A stretch of 64,000 nt of DNA from JASSUD01 sp031963445 (GTDB lineage: Bacteria > Pseudomonadota > Gammaproteobacteria > Burkholderiales > Burkholderiaceae). Position numbers and translations under genes: made by a program. The notes beneath the pieces are model-generated. The model did not search any database and had not been told where the DNA came from. It saw nothing but the letters and a program-made list of their open reading frames with translations. The DNA lies in assembly GCA_031963445.1 (NCBI GenBank), contig JASSUH010000001.1:2575902-2639901 (forward strand), given 5' to 3'. Positions 36,249 through 44,838 of this stretch are shown one piece after another (positions within the stretch are counted from its first letter, which is position 1; each line of letters starts with the position of its first letter).

Positions 36249-36251
36249 GGC

Positions 36252-36452
36252 TTAAGGGGAAATGGAAGAGGACGAAGAAGGTAAAGCAGCAGGCGAGGTA
36301 ACAACCTTCGATGGCGCTGACACTGTTTCAACGTCAGTCGGAGGCGCTGGCACCTTAGGTAAATATAATGGCCCTCGTTGCCCACAGCCGTAGATAGAAG
36401 TGAGTGCACAGAAAACCGCTACAATCGCGCTAACTTTAGAACCTGTCCACAA
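36252..36452 (-). CDS. lptM: LptM-like small lipoprotein with repeat-derived 5' end
   Basis: The family-like part is SKVSAIVAVFCALTSIYGCGQRGPLYLPK, a lipoprotein signal with cysteine and the GQRGPLYLP motif of LptM/YifL, which helps LptD maturation. A Pro/Ser-rich tail follows. A family C repeat (36438-36580) has been inserted directly upstream and replaces the native start: no ATG lies near the signal peptide. A TTG at 36452, with AGG four bases upstream, would give a 66-residue protein with a workable signal. A longer frame through the repeat to 36695 exists but would bury the signal peptide. It may therefore be poorly expressed or broken. The position between lysA and divergent cyaY is the normal one. 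Confidence 0.7.
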   Translation of the reverse strand: MWTGSKVSAIVAVFCALTSIYGCGQRGPLYLPKVPAPPTDVETVSAPSKVVTSPAALPSSSSSISP

Positions 36453-36580
36453 ATTGCCTAAAAGGCCGTGATTCGAGGTCGGGCGGTGCTCGCAATCCTC
36501 ATGTACTAGAGTACATTCCGGTTGCTGCGCTCCGGCCTCCCCCGACTGACGGCCTTTTAGACAATTTGTGGGCAGGTTCT
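36438..36580. repeat. Palindromic repeat family C, copy 2
   Basis: About 143 bp with ends AGAACCTGTCC and GGCAGGTTCT. The outer arms pair over more than 25 bases (CACAAATTGCCTAAAAGGCC against GGCCTTTTAGACAATTTGTG). The interior (GGGCGGTGCTCGCAATCCTC, GTTGCTGCGCTCCGGCCTCC) is the reverse complement of that in the copy at 20063. It cuts the 5' end of lptM. A fragment of a family A right arm (AAAACCTAAACAGGTTA) lies just beyond, at about 36627. Confidence 0.88.
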
Positions 36581-36734
36581 GAGAGATAACTTGCATAGTT
36601 AAACCAAAGATCTTCTTCTTTTGAAAACCTAAACAGGTTATGAGGAGGGTCTGCGTAAGCTGGGACAAGTAAGTATGACACCGTTTCCGGTTCATTTAAC
36701 GAGGCCCCAGGCGCTTAGATCGATCGAGTATAAC

Positions 36735-37055
36735 ATGACAGATAATGAGTTTTTCAGGCTTGCCGAAGCTACGCTTAGCAGCATCGAAAGTACCGTAGAT
36801 GAAAGCGGTGCCGACATTGATATCGAACGCAGCGGCAATGTGCTGACGCTAGAATTTGTCAACCGCAGCAAAATTATTGTCAATCTACAACCACCCATGC
36901 ACGAAATTTGGATCGCGGCCAAAGCGGGAGGCTTTCATTATCGATACCACGATGGCGTTTGGCATGATGCTCGTAACAACACTGAATTCTTCACCGCTCT
37001 AACTCGCTATGTGAGTGAGCAGGCTCAGGAGAAGATCGAGTTTTCTGCCCCTTAA
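36735..37055 (+). CDS. cyaY: Frataxin homologue CyaY
   Basis: A 106-residue iron-binding protein that modulates iron-sulfur cluster assembly. The acidic first helix NEFFRLAEATLSSIESTVDESGADIDIER and the sheet with VLTLEFVNRSKIIVNLQPPMHEIWIAAKAGGFHYRY are characteristic. I use the ATG at 36735; 20 upstream codons are open but unlike the family. It is divergent from lptM-lysA and convergent with mrcA, as in relatives. Confidence 0.95.
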   Translation: MTDNEFFRLAEATLSSIESTVDESGADIDIERSGNVLTLEFVNRSKIIVNLQPPMHEIWIAAKAGGFHYRYHDGVWHDARNNTEFFTALTRYVSEQAQEKIEFSAP

Positions 37056-37056
37056 A

Positions 37057-37160
37057 GGTGCTGAGAGGTGCTTGGTAGGTAGGTTGGGGTGACGAAGGAA
37101 CCCCAACATGACTACCGATAACCTTTCAAATCTCTCCTCTTGGAGATTATGAACAGCCCC
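37057..37160. repeat. Palindromic repeat family B, copy 4
   Basis: A ~104-bp copy starting one base after the cyaY stop, with GCTGAGAGGTGCTTGGTAGG, GTTGGGGTGACGAAGGAACC and an end GAGATTATGAACAG. It lies between the convergent cyaY and mrcA genes; the left end is truncated. Confidence 0.82.
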
Positions 37161-37188
37161 TAGGAACCAATACAGCTACGACCAAACT

Positions 37189-39699
37189 TTATTCCCCATC
37201 AAAGATATTAAGGATGCTTTGCTTTTCAGTATCATCCACTTCGTTTTGCGAAGCATCTGGGCTATTTGCTGAATTATTCTCAGTGTTATCCTCAACGGCA
37301 GCAGCAGGAGGAGGAGTCACACCTGCATCACGTTCAGCGGCAGCGGCTGCTGTTGACGCAGATAAATCATTCGCTTCGCCGGCAAGCGGTTCATTATCAA
37401 AACCTATTTTTTCAACAAAACCCCTGCCTGGCTTGAAGGCTTCGTAATAAAGCTCATCATCAATCTCTACGATACCCGGCGGCTGCGGCCATTGATAGAC
37501 GGGCACGTCACGCAACGCGTGTCGCATATAGTCGATCCATATCGGTAGCGCTAAACCCCCTCCTGTTTCTCGATCTCCTAAGCTTCTTGGTTGGTCATAC
37601 CCAAGCCAAGCAACAGCTGTTAGCGTTGGCTGAAAACCAGCGAACCAGGTATCGAGCGAATCATTAGTGGTGCCTGTTTTACCTGCTAAATCATTGCGAT
37701 TCAGTACTTTAGTACGTGCTCCCGTACCATTCTGAGCAACCGACTGCAGCAAGTCCGTCATAATGTATTCATTACGTGGATCGAGCACATGCGGCGCACT
37801 TTGCCCAGCCACCAACGGTTCAGCGCGAGAAATCACTTCACCCTCTGCATCCGCCACTTCATCAATCACATAGGGATTAATGCGGTAACCGCCATTGGCA
37901 AACACCGCGTAAGCACGCGCCAGCTGCCAAGGTGTCACCAATCCTGTCCCCAGTGCCATCGACAAATAAGGTGGTGTTTTATCGGGATCGAAACCAAATT
38001 TCTGCGTCACATATTCTTGCCCATACTTCGCTCCAATATGATTCAAGATGCGGATAGAGGCCAAATTAACTGATTTTTCCAACGCAGTGCGCAGCGTTAT
38101 TGCCCCTGAATAGCGACCGCCATAATTCTTAGGCGTCCACGGCTCTCCACCGGTTTGCTCTGGACTCAAAGAGAGCGGCGCATCATTAATAACCGTTGCA
38201 GGTAATACGCCTTTATCAAGTGCGGCAGAATAAATAAAAGGCTTAAAGCTTGAGCCTGGCTGCCGCCATGCCTGAGTAATATGGTTGAATTTGTTTTTAT
38301 TAAAGTCAAAGCCGCCAACTAGCGCACGAATTGCGCCATCTTGTGGACTTAACGAAATCAGCGCGCCTTCCAGTTGGGGCAGTTGTGTAATTTCCCATTC
38401 GCCCTGTGGATTTTTAACTAGACGAATGACTGCACCAGATCTAATTTTTTTATTGTTCGGCGCACTTGGCCTGAGGGAAGCCGCAGCAAAGCGCGAGCCT
38501 TCCTCAGCAATAGCGACCTTAGTGCCATCAAGCATTTCAGCGAAAACTGTTTTCCCTTTAACTAACGTTACCACTGCTGGCACAAATTCCCCGCCGCTTG
38601 GCCGGCTTAGGAGCGCATCGTTAATGGCTTCCTCTGCTTCAGCCGCGCTTTCTGGCAGCGTAATAAAGGCTTCTGGGCCGCGATAGCCGTGCCGCCGCTC
38701 ATAATTCACAATGCCGCGCCGTACTGCCTTATAGGCGGCTTCCTGATCTGCTGAATCAATCGTGGTGACCACCCTCAAACCACGTGTATACGCTTCCTCG
38801 TGGTATTGCTCATAGATTTTTTGCCGCACCATTTCTGCGATATATTCCGCATGCACCCTAAACTCATTACCCGCGCTTTGCACCTCTATTTCTTCATTGA
38901 TCGCTTGCTCATATTGCTGCTGGTTAATATAACCAAGGTCTAGCATGCGCTTCAAAATATACTGCTGACGGGTTTTTGCACGCTTAGGATTAACGATGGG
39001 GTTATAAGCAGACGGCGCTTTGGGTAGCCCTGCGAGCATCGCCGCTTGAGCGAGGGTAATTTTGGAGAGATCTTTACCAAAGTACACACGTGCTGCGGCG
39101 GCAAAACCATAGGCACGCTGACCGAGGTAGATTTGATTCATGTACAGCTCAAGAATGTCATCTTTAGATAAGACAGACTCAATATTGTAGGCAAGCAGCA
39201 TTTCATAGAGCTTGCGCAAATACGTTTTTTCGCGCGATAAAAAGAAATTACGCGCAACCTGCATCGTGATCGTACTCGCGCCTTGCGCATTACCTCGGTG
39301 AATAATATCGGCTACCGTGGCACGCGCAATACCGATGAAATCCACTCCGCCATGCGTGTAAAAGCGATTGTCTTCGATGGCTAATATGGCATTTCTCAGC
39401 GTCTCTGGCATCGCTTCAAGCTTCACCATTTCGCGTCTTTCAGCACCAAACTCACCAATCAGCACATGATCTTTGGTGTAGATGCGCAAAGGCATCTTAG
39501 GCCGGTAATCAGTTAACGTATCAAGCGAAGGCAGATTAGAGGCCATCACAATCAACGCATAAGCAAACACCAAAGCTCCTGCCAGCCCTAATAGCAGCGC
39601 GGGCAAACCAAGCCAAACAAAAATTTTGAACCAAAAAGAACGCGCTTTCACTTTAGGAGGGCGTGGTTTTGCAGAAGATCGATCCGTCGAGTCAGCCAT
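37189..39699 (-). CDS. mrcA: Penicillin-binding protein 1A (murein polymerase)
   Basis: An 836-residue class A PBP. After a cytoplasmic N-terminus and one helix (~residues 25-52), the GT51 transglycosylase domain has ILAIEDNRFYTHGGVDFIGI and GASTITMQVARNFFLS. The transpeptidase domain has the SxxK motif in PGSSFKPFIYSA, SVN (EKSVNLAS) and KTGT (LAGKTGTTND). The last ~70 residues are acidic and Ala/Asn-rich. It shows that peptidoglycan synthesis is kept. It stands next to the pil operon, as PBP1A (ponA) often does in proteobacteria. Confidence 0.96.
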   Translation of the reverse strand: MADSTDRSSAKPRPPKVKARSFWFKIFVWLGLPALLLGLAGALVFAYALIVMASNLPSLDTLTDYRPKMPLRIYTKDHVLIGEFGAERREMVKLEAMPETLRNAILAIEDNRFYTHGGVDFIGIARATVADIIHRGNAQGASTITMQVARNFFLSREKTYLRKLYEMLLAYNIESVLSKDDILELYMNQIYLGQRAYGFAAAARVYFGKDLSKITLAQAAMLAGLPKAPSAYNPIVNPKRAKTRQQYILKRMLDLGYINQQQYEQAINEEIEVQSAGNEFRVHAEYIAEMVRQKIYEQYHEEAYTRGLRVVTTIDSADQEAAYKAVRRGIVNYERRHGYRGPEAFITLPESAAEAEEAINDALLSRPSGGEFVPAVVTLVKGKTVFAEMLDGTKVAIAEEGSRFAAASLRPSAPNNKKIRSGAVIRLVKNPQGEWEITQLPQLEGALISLSPQDGAIRALVGGFDFNKNKFNHITQAWRQPGSSFKPFIYSAALDKGVLPATVINDAPLSLSPEQTGGEPWTPKNYGGRYSGAITLRTALEKSVNLASIRILNHIGAKYGQEYVTQKFGFDPDKTPPYLSMALGTGLVTPWQLARAYAVFANGGYRINPYVIDEVADAEGEVISRAEPLVAGQSAPHVLDPRNEYIMTDLLQSVAQNGTGARTKVLNRNDLAGKTGTTNDSLDTWFAGFQPTLTAVAWLGYDQPRSLGDRETGGGLALPIWIDYMRHALRDVPVYQWPQPPGIVEIDDELYYEAFKPGRGFVEKIGFDNEPLAGEANDLSASTAAAAAERDAGVTPPPAAAVEDNTENNSANSPDASQNEVDDTEKQSILNIFDGE

Positions 39700-39842
39700 A
39701 TCAATAAATAGAAATTAATCGGGGGATTATAGCCGCCCTTGTTATTTTTGCTAGGGAAGCGCTGTGTAAATACAGGATTAGCCATTTGGCTGAGTATTTT
39801 CTAGCATTGCGCATTGACAAAATGTCCTCATTGCTAATTTAA

Positions 39843-40062
39843 AAAGCTGTTCACGATCTCTAAGCAGAAGTCTCTGAGAGGTGCTTGGTAGGCATGTTGG
39901 GGTTCCGTATTTAATTAAATGAGTCACCCCACCCTACAAATATCGGCAAGGAATCGTCGGTTGGGTGACGAAGGAACCCCAACAGGTGAACCAACAGCCT
40001 CTCTCTAAGTCTTGTGAAAAACCCTGGCATCGACCTTCTTAGAAAGATCGTAAACAAGCTCT
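39843..40062. repeat. Palindromic repeat family B, copy 5 (long form)
   Basis: A ~220-bp copy between mrcA and pilM. It starts AGCTGTTCACGATCTCTAAG, holds GTTGGGGTTCCGTATTTAAT and GACGAAGGAACCCCAAC, and ends GATCGTAAACAAGCTC. It ends 11 bases before the pilM start, so it occupies the leader of the pil operon. The rest of the 39700-40073 gap holds nothing recognisable. Confidence 0.88.
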
Positions 40063-40073
40063 GAGGACTGTTT

Positions 40074-41042
40074 ATGCTGCCTTCTTGGGTTAGCCATCGT
40101 GCAATAGGCATTGAAATTCAGCCAACGGCAGTACGAGTCGTCCTTTTAAGCCGTTGCGGGCTCGCCAAACAAACTATTCGCCTGATGCATATGGCGCAAC
40201 GCGCCTTACCTATCGGGGCGGTAGTTGGCACAGAATTTACTGATGTCATAACAATTGCTTCAGCTATTACAGATGCGTTGTACACGTCCAAACAAAGCCG
40301 AATAAAAGCAAGCCATGCAGTGATGGCGTTACCCAGCGCAGCCATTTTACTTGGCGAAACGTCGGTGTCTCAATTAGCTCTGCCAACTCCAGTGTTAGCG
40401 TCCACGCCGCCGGATACAGTTGAAGCAGCCGTATTAGCAGAGGCCGAACGCTTGTTTAGGATAGAAGCCTCCGAATTAGCCATTGATTGGTTTCAGCCTG
40501 CAGCACCACAACATCCTGAGCGCCTAGTGATCGCCGCAGCTCCACGCCATTATGTTGAAACATGCGTTGAAATAGCGACGGAAGCGGGGCTGAAATTAAT
40601 AGCTATCGACGGCGGAGGTGTGGCTGCTTTACGTGCTTGCCGTTTCGCTGCACTCCACACCCTCCCCGCTGAGACGTTGTATAGCGTCATTTGGCTAGGC
40701 GAACAACAAATCTATGTTTGGTTTGTGCGCGAACACTATATCCAACACGAGCTGTTTTTCTCCGGCTTGGATTTAGTTAAACCGGTATTTATCGACAGCC
40801 TTCAACACCAAGCTCAAATTGAAGCGCCACAACAAGCTTTTATCGCGGGTGAAATCGACATGCTAAATACTTTGAACCTCAATCTCGAAGAAATGGGTCG
40901 GGCACTGCACTGCAAGATTTGTGTTTTTGATGCTGCACTTTATTGCCAAACCGATAAAAACGCTTCTCTTAGCCATCCACAAAACGCGCCATTTGCGGTG
41001 GCTTTTGGGCTTGCTTTGAAAGGTGTATTGACGCCCCAGTAA
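40074..41042 (+). CDS. pilM: PilM-like pilus assembly ATPase-fold protein
   Basis: A 322-residue protein of the PilM (actin-like) family. It starts with IGIEIQPTAVRVVLLSR, the strand-turn of the fold. VMALPSAAILLGETSV and AAVLAEAERLFRIEASELAIDW follow, and LKLIAIDGGGVAALRACRF is the second phosphate-binding region. The protein sits on the cytoplasmic side and binds the PilN N-terminus. It is somewhat shorter than classical PilM (~354). Next come two family A repeats and pilN. Confidence 0.85.
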   Translation: MLPSWVSHRAIGIEIQPTAVRVVLLSRCGLAKQTIRLMHMAQRALPIGAVVGTEFTDVITIASAITDALYTSKQSRIKASHAVMALPSAAILLGETSVSQLALPTPVLASTPPDTVEAAVLAEAERLFRIEASELAIDWFQPAAPQHPERLVIAAAPRHYVETCVEIATEAGLKLIAIDGGGVAALRACRFAALHTLPAETLYSVIWLGEQQIYVWFVREHYIQHELFFSGLDLVKPVFIDSLQHQAQIEAPQQAFIAGEIDMLNTLNLNLEEMGRALHCKICVFDAALYCQTDKNASLSHPQNAPFAVAFGLALKGVLTPQ

Positions 41043-41049
41043 AGCCCTA

Positions 41050-41152
41050 AACCTGTTTAGATTTTCCCTGGCGCCCTTGCGCCGCCTTGCCGTACGTCTT
41101 GTACTGTCTGCGGCGGCGCAAGACCACCCACCAGGAAAACCCTAAACAGGTT
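41050..41152. repeat. Palindromic repeat family A, copy 3 (inverted core)
   Basis: About 103 bp between pilM and pilN with arms AACCTGTTTAG and CTAAACAGGTT. The inner stem is CTTGCGCCGCC / GGCGGCGCAAG. The core (TTGCCGTACGTCTTGTACTG) is the reverse complement of that in copies 1, 2 and 5, so this copy has the opposite orientation. A second, degenerate copy follows at 41161. Confidence 0.9.
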
Positions 41153-41160
41153 TAAATTGA

Positions 41161-41262
41161 GATCTAGTTTAGGTTCTTCCTGTGGCGTTGTCCCTCACAG
41201 CACAGTACTTGTTGTACTGACAGTAAAGGCGCAATACCACCAGGAAAACCTTAGACAAGGTC
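41161..41262. repeat. Palindromic repeat family A, copy 4 (degenerate)
   Basis: A weaker copy in tandem with copy 3: GATCTAGTTTAGGTTCTTCC on the left and CCAGGAAAACCTTAGAC on the right with GTACTTGTTGTACTGACAG in the core. Confidence 0.75.
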
Positions 41263-41288
41263 ATAAAGAACTCTAAATAAACACTAAG

Positions 41289-42110
41289 ATGACAAATCAA
41301 TTTAGAAAATCTCTGCATAACCTCTGTAGTGGCGCCATATCTTTTTGCCGTATTTGTGCCCTGAAAGCGAAGGCATTCTTTGCTGCAAGAGCGACGCAGA
41401 GGTTCTCTAATTTTCCATTGCAGGGTTTTAATTTATTGCCCTATCGACATTTGCGCGCGCTGCGTTGTCGTAGTTGGCGGCGTAGTGAGTTTGCACTGGC
41501 TGCTTGCACTGGCTTACTCATTGCGAGCATCGTGCAATATTATCAATCAAGCAGCGCTAATCGAGTGGCTCAAAATGAGAAAAACTTACAGCATCAATTA
41601 AACGCGTTGCAGCCGCAACTCACCGAGAGTCAACGCCTAAATGCGTTAATTGCTACCCAGCAACGTCGGATGAAAGCGCTAGCCAGTCTAACTCCAGAGC
41701 GACTTGCGCTAACTACATTACTTAATGCTTTAGCCCAATTTAAGGAAGCTAGGAAGCCTCTGCAAAATCCCTTGGGTGGCGTTATGCCTTCTTCCGGTAC
41801 TAATGTACTAGCAGCAAAGCCATACCTGACCCAAAGGGTTTTGCAGAGGCTCCCTAACGTAAGGGTGACGCAATTAAAGATCGAACCAGGTTCACATACT
41901 ATTTTGGGTATCGCAAGCGACTATGTAGCACTGAGTCAGTGGGTACAGTTTCTTAAACAAACAGCACATTTTGCTCGGGTGGAAGTAGCGCAGGTGCAGC
42001 ATCGTGCGCCATCTAACGCTCAGACTCAGGCGAAGATGATAACGCCAGCTGGCTTAACGTTTTCGGTCAATCTTAGCGCGGACTCTTCAGCGCGCACCAA
42101 CTCTTCTTAA
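41289..42110 (+). CDS. pilN: PilN-like pilus assembly protein with in-frame palindromic insertion
   Basis: A 273-residue single-span protein. Family features are FNLLPYRHLRALR near residue 48 (the PilM-binding motif), a helix SEFALAACTGLLIASIVQYY (~residues 69-90), a coiled coil, and a C-terminal ferredoxin-like fold (VRVTQLKIEPGSHTILGIAS). Between LLNALAQFKE and LPNVRV lies about 34 residues (ARKPLQNPLGGVMPSSGT...) not expected in the family; the DNA there (41752-41854) is a palindrome. The ~45 residues before the FNLLPY motif are also extra; a later non-ATG start is possible. The protein may still work if the insertion lies in a loop. Confidence 0.8.
   Translation: MTNQFRKSLHNLCSGAISFCRICALKAKAFFAARATQRFSNFPLQGFNLLPYRHLRALRCRSWRRSEFALAACTGLLIASIVQYYQSSSANRVAQNEKNLQHQLNALQPQLTESQRLNALIATQQRRMKALASLTPERLALTTLLNALAQFKEARKPLQNPLGGVMPSSGTNVLAAKPYLTQRVLQRLPNVRVTQLKIEPGSHTILGIASDYVALSQWVQFLKQTAHFARVEVAQVQHRAPSNAQTQAKMITPAGLTFSVNLSADSSARTNSS
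41752..41854. repeat. Palindromic repeat family D inside pilN
   Basis: A 103-bp palindrome within the coding sequence. The left arm GGAAGCCTCTGCAAAATCCC matches the complement of the right arm GGGTTTTGCAGAGGCTCCC over ~26 bases, with a loop that includes GGTACTAATGTACTAGCAGC. It keeps the pilN frame open and encodes a Pro/Gly/Leu-rich stretch. Similar ends occur at 5821, and single arms near 12592, 25030 and 44806. Confidence 0.85.
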
Positions 42111-42111
42111 T

Positions 42112-42281
42112 TTGAGAGGTTATCGGTAGTCATGTTGGGGTTCCGTATTTAATTAAACCTTTCACCCCAACCTACGATTCGCACTGTTCATAGGTTGGGG
42201 TGACGAAGGAACCCCCACACAACACAATCCACTTTTGAAGACCCTGAGCAGGCTCTTAGAAAGGTCCCAAACAGATTCTAA
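42112..42281. repeat. Palindromic repeat family B, copy 6
   Basis: About 170 bp between pilN and pilO with GTTGGGGTTCCGTATTTAAT, a central TAGGTTGGGGTGACGAAGGA and a right end CCCAAACAGATTCTAAG. It splits the pil operon and fills almost the whole 202-bp gap. Confidence 0.86.
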
Positions 42282-42312
42282 GCAAGCTTTCTCTAACTTA
42301 CGCTAAAACACG

Positions 42313-43200
42313 TTGAGTTTATGTATGCGAGATATCTCTCTCAACCACATATTGCATGGCTTCACGCAGCCGCTTGAAACTTGGTCGAAGTTGCATCGTT
42401 TAAGCGTGGCGATAGGAATTATTTGGCTAACTTTTATAGCCAGTCGTTATCTTTGGACAGCTGCGCAAACGGTAAGCGGTGCGACCAGACAAAGTGCGAT
42501 AGCTAAATTAACAGCGCGTGTACAAACGGCTAAGGTCAAAGTGGCTGATCTACCAAACTTACGACAGCGCGCTGCGGCATTAGAAGCTAATGGCCAAGCT
42601 ACCGATGAAGTGTTACTTGATGATGTGTATCTATGGCAAATTTTTGCGGCAGCTGTGACACGTAGTGGCCTTACATTTGAGCAATTTGCACCGGGCAGCA
42701 TTACTCCCCAAGTCGATTGGCGCGAACGTTTATTAAAGCTCCAAATCAATGGCTCATTTGCTAGCTTGGCAAGCTTTGCTGCACATTTAGCTTATTTACC
42801 TTTTCCTGTCATCCCTATTTCTGTGCAACTGACTACGCAGAAAAATGGTTTGCTAAATTTTGAGGCAGCGCTACGTGTAATTGGCGTGCCTCAATCAATA
42901 AAAATGCCATCTACAACTGATAGTACGTTGGCAAATTTATCTAATCCTTTCCAAGAATGGGGGCCCAATTCATCGCTTACTGCAGGCACCCCCATTACTC
43001 TCACGCCTTGGCAATTGGTGGGTGTGCTCCGAAAAAATGGAGTGCATGCAGCATTGGTTCAAGCGGCAGATAATTTTTTGCTGTTACAGGTTGGCGATGT
43101 ATTAGATGGCGCAGTGGTCACGCGCATCAAGGATAAAGCGTTATTTCTCGACGGCGAGCAAGGCTCTCGTATTTTATCGTTGAGGGAAAAAACGCTATGA
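42313..43200 (+). CDS. pilO: PilO-like protein fused to a PilP-like C-terminal domain
   Basis: A 295-residue inner-membrane protein. Residues ~30-55 are one helix (LSVAIGIIWLTFIASRYLW); a coiled coil (AKLTARVQTAKVKVADLPNLRQRAAALEA) and a PilO-type fold follow. From ~residue 205 a linker (NLSNPFQEWG) leads to a beta domain LTPWQLVGVLRKNGVHAALVQAADNFLLLQVGDVLDGAVVTRIK, which resembles the periplasmic domain of PilP. No separate pilP gene is present between this and pilQ, so the two functions appear joined. It overlaps the pilQ start by four bases (ATGA). Confidence 0.75.
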   Translation: MSLCMRDISLNHILHGFTQPLETWSKLHRLSVAIGIIWLTFIASRYLWTAAQTVSGATRQSAIAKLTARVQTAKVKVADLPNLRQRAAALEANGQATDEVLLDDVYLWQIFAAAVTRSGLTFEQFAPGSITPQVDWRERLLKLQINGSFASLASFAAHLAYLPFPVIPISVQLTTQKNGLLNFEAALRVIGVPQSIKMPSTTDSTLANLSNPFQEWGPNSSLTAGTPITLTPWQLVGVLRKNGVHAALVQAADNFLLLQVGDVLDGAVVTRIKDKALFLDGEQGSRILSLREKTL

Positions 43201-44753
43201 AACTACGTGTAAAGGTTGGTTTATTAGAAATACAACTAGCTGCGCTTAGTAGTTTGTTTTTATCTGATTTAGCTTGCGCATCGAATTCTTTATTACAGCC
43301 GCCCTTGCCTATTCAGATTGAGTCAGGACTGAATGAAGAGAATGCACAACAGACTAACCAAGCCTCCACCCAGACAAAACAAAATTCGACTGAGCATTCA
43401 GCGCAACGAAAAAAGAACCAACCAATCAGTCCGCGCATTAACGCCAACACGCCTATCACACTCGAATTTCACCATGCCGAACTATCAACTGTCTTGCAGG
43501 CTTTTGCGCGTTTTACCGGACTAAATATTATTGCCAGCCAGCAAGTACGCGGCACTGTTTCTATGCGACTCAATCAAGTGCCATGGCGACGCGCTTTTGA
43601 TTTATTGCTCGATAGTCATGGGCTTGCGATGCAGCAGCGCGGCAATATTATTTGGGTCGCGCCGATGCAAGAACTAGTACAACGAGAAAGACAGCGCTTT
43701 GAAACACAAACTAAAACAGCCGAACTTGAGCCGCTCACGAGTCAAATTTTTGAGTTGCGCTATCAGCGTGCAGAAAATATACGCAAATTGCTAAGTGGCA
43801 GCGGCACACAGCGCATCTTGTCAAAGCGCGGCGCAGCCATGGCAGATGAGCGGACTAATCAACTTTTTGTCACCGATGTGGCAGAGTACCTCCAAAAAAT
43901 CCAGGCACTTTTGCTAGCGATTGACCAGCCGATTAAGCAAGTATCGATTGAAGCGCGCATTGTAGAGGCCGACCAAGGTTTTTCACAAAGCTTAGGGGCG
44001 CGGCTTTCGCTACTGGGCCTTGGGGGTGAGATAAACGGCATCTCTCCACCCAGTGCGCTGACAGCGCGCCATTTCATCGTCTCAAACAAAGGCAAAGGTA
44101 GAGATAAAGACAGCAGTAAAGGTAAAAGCAAAAACGACGGCACATTATATGACCTGCCGGCTTCCCCCTTAGCGGGGTTCGTCCCTGCCATGGTTGGCAC
44201 GACACTATTTGGCGCCGCTGCTAGTCGCCTTATTGCGCTGGAATTAAGTATGTTGGAATCGGATGGCAAGGGGCAACTTCTCTCTAGCCCTCGAGTAGTC
44301 ACCGCTGATCGCACTAAAGCGTTGATTGAACAAGGTACTGAGCTGCCCTATCAAGCTAAGGTTGGCAACGGGGTATCGGGCGTACAATTTCGCCGCGCAG
44401 GCTTAAAGCTTGAAGTTACGCCGAACATTACTCCAAATGGCCATGTCATACTGGATATTGATGTAGCAAAAGACAGCGTAGGGGAAGAAACCCTATCAGG
44501 CCCCGCCATTAACACTAAACATGTGAGAACACAGGTGCAAGTTGAAAATGGAGGCACCGTTGCAATCGGTGGTATCTTCACGCAAGATCAGCGGACCGAT
44601 ATTGTGCGCGTGCCATGGCTTGGCAAATTGCCTTTCATTGGTGCACTCTTTCGCCGCAGCGTAAAAAGTGATCGTAAAAGTGAGTTACTGGTTTTTATTA
44701 CTCCTAATATCGTCACTAGCACGCCCAATTTAAGCATCACTACACCTCTTTAA
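43197..44753 (+). CDS. pilQ: Secretin, PilQ/HofQ type
   Basis: A 518-residue outer-membrane secretin. A signal peptide precedes ASNSLLQ. The N-terminal STN domain is ITLEFHHAELSTVLQAFARFTGLNIIASQQVRG, then an N1 domain (FELRYQRAENIRKLLSG ... DERTNQLFVTDVAEYLQKIQALL), and the secretin core has LLSSPRVVTADRTKALIEQGTELPYQ, FRRAGLKLEVTPNITPNGHV and the C-terminal VPWLGKLPFIGALFRR. The AMIN domains of full PilQ are missing, so it is the shorter HofQ form. A charged Lys/Ser/Asp stretch (~residues 300-320) is inserted in the core. Confidence 0.9.
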   Translation: MKLRVKVGLLEIQLAALSSLFLSDLACASNSLLQPPLPIQIESGLNEENAQQTNQASTQTKQNSTEHSAQRKKNQPISPRINANTPITLEFHHAELSTVLQAFARFTGLNIIASQQVRGTVSMRLNQVPWRRAFDLLLDSHGLAMQQRGNIIWVAPMQELVQRERQRFETQTKTAELEPLTSQIFELRYQRAENIRKLLSGSGTQRILSKRGAAMADERTNQLFVTDVAEYLQKIQALLLAIDQPIKQVSIEARIVEADQGFSQSLGARLSLLGLGGEINGISPPSALTARHFIVSNKGKGRDKDSSKGKSKNDGTLYDLPASPLAGFVPAMVGTTLFGAAASRLIALELSMLESDGKGQLLSSPRVVTADRTKALIEQGTELPYQAKVGNGVSGVQFRRAGLKLEVTPNITPNGHVILDIDVAKDSVGEETLSGPAINTKHVRTQVQVENGGTVAIGGIFTQDQRTDIVRVPWLGKLPFIGALFRRSVKSDRKSELLVFITPNIVTSTPNLSITTPL

Positions 44754-44838
44754 CCTTTAAGTATCGCAAGGGTGCCTTAGTTGACTACCCCGCCGCTACA
44801 GAAGTTATGCAGAGGTTCCTTAAAAAAATTTGTAAAAC

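Noticed and set aside
36453..36695. Extended N-terminus of the LptM-like frame
   Set aside because: This part is encoded by a repeat and leader DNA and would place the signal peptide ~85 residues inside the protein.
43197..44753. Type III secretion secretin
   Set aside because: Operon context pilMNO-aroK-aroB and the STN domain point to the PilQ/HofQ group; no type III genes are nearby.
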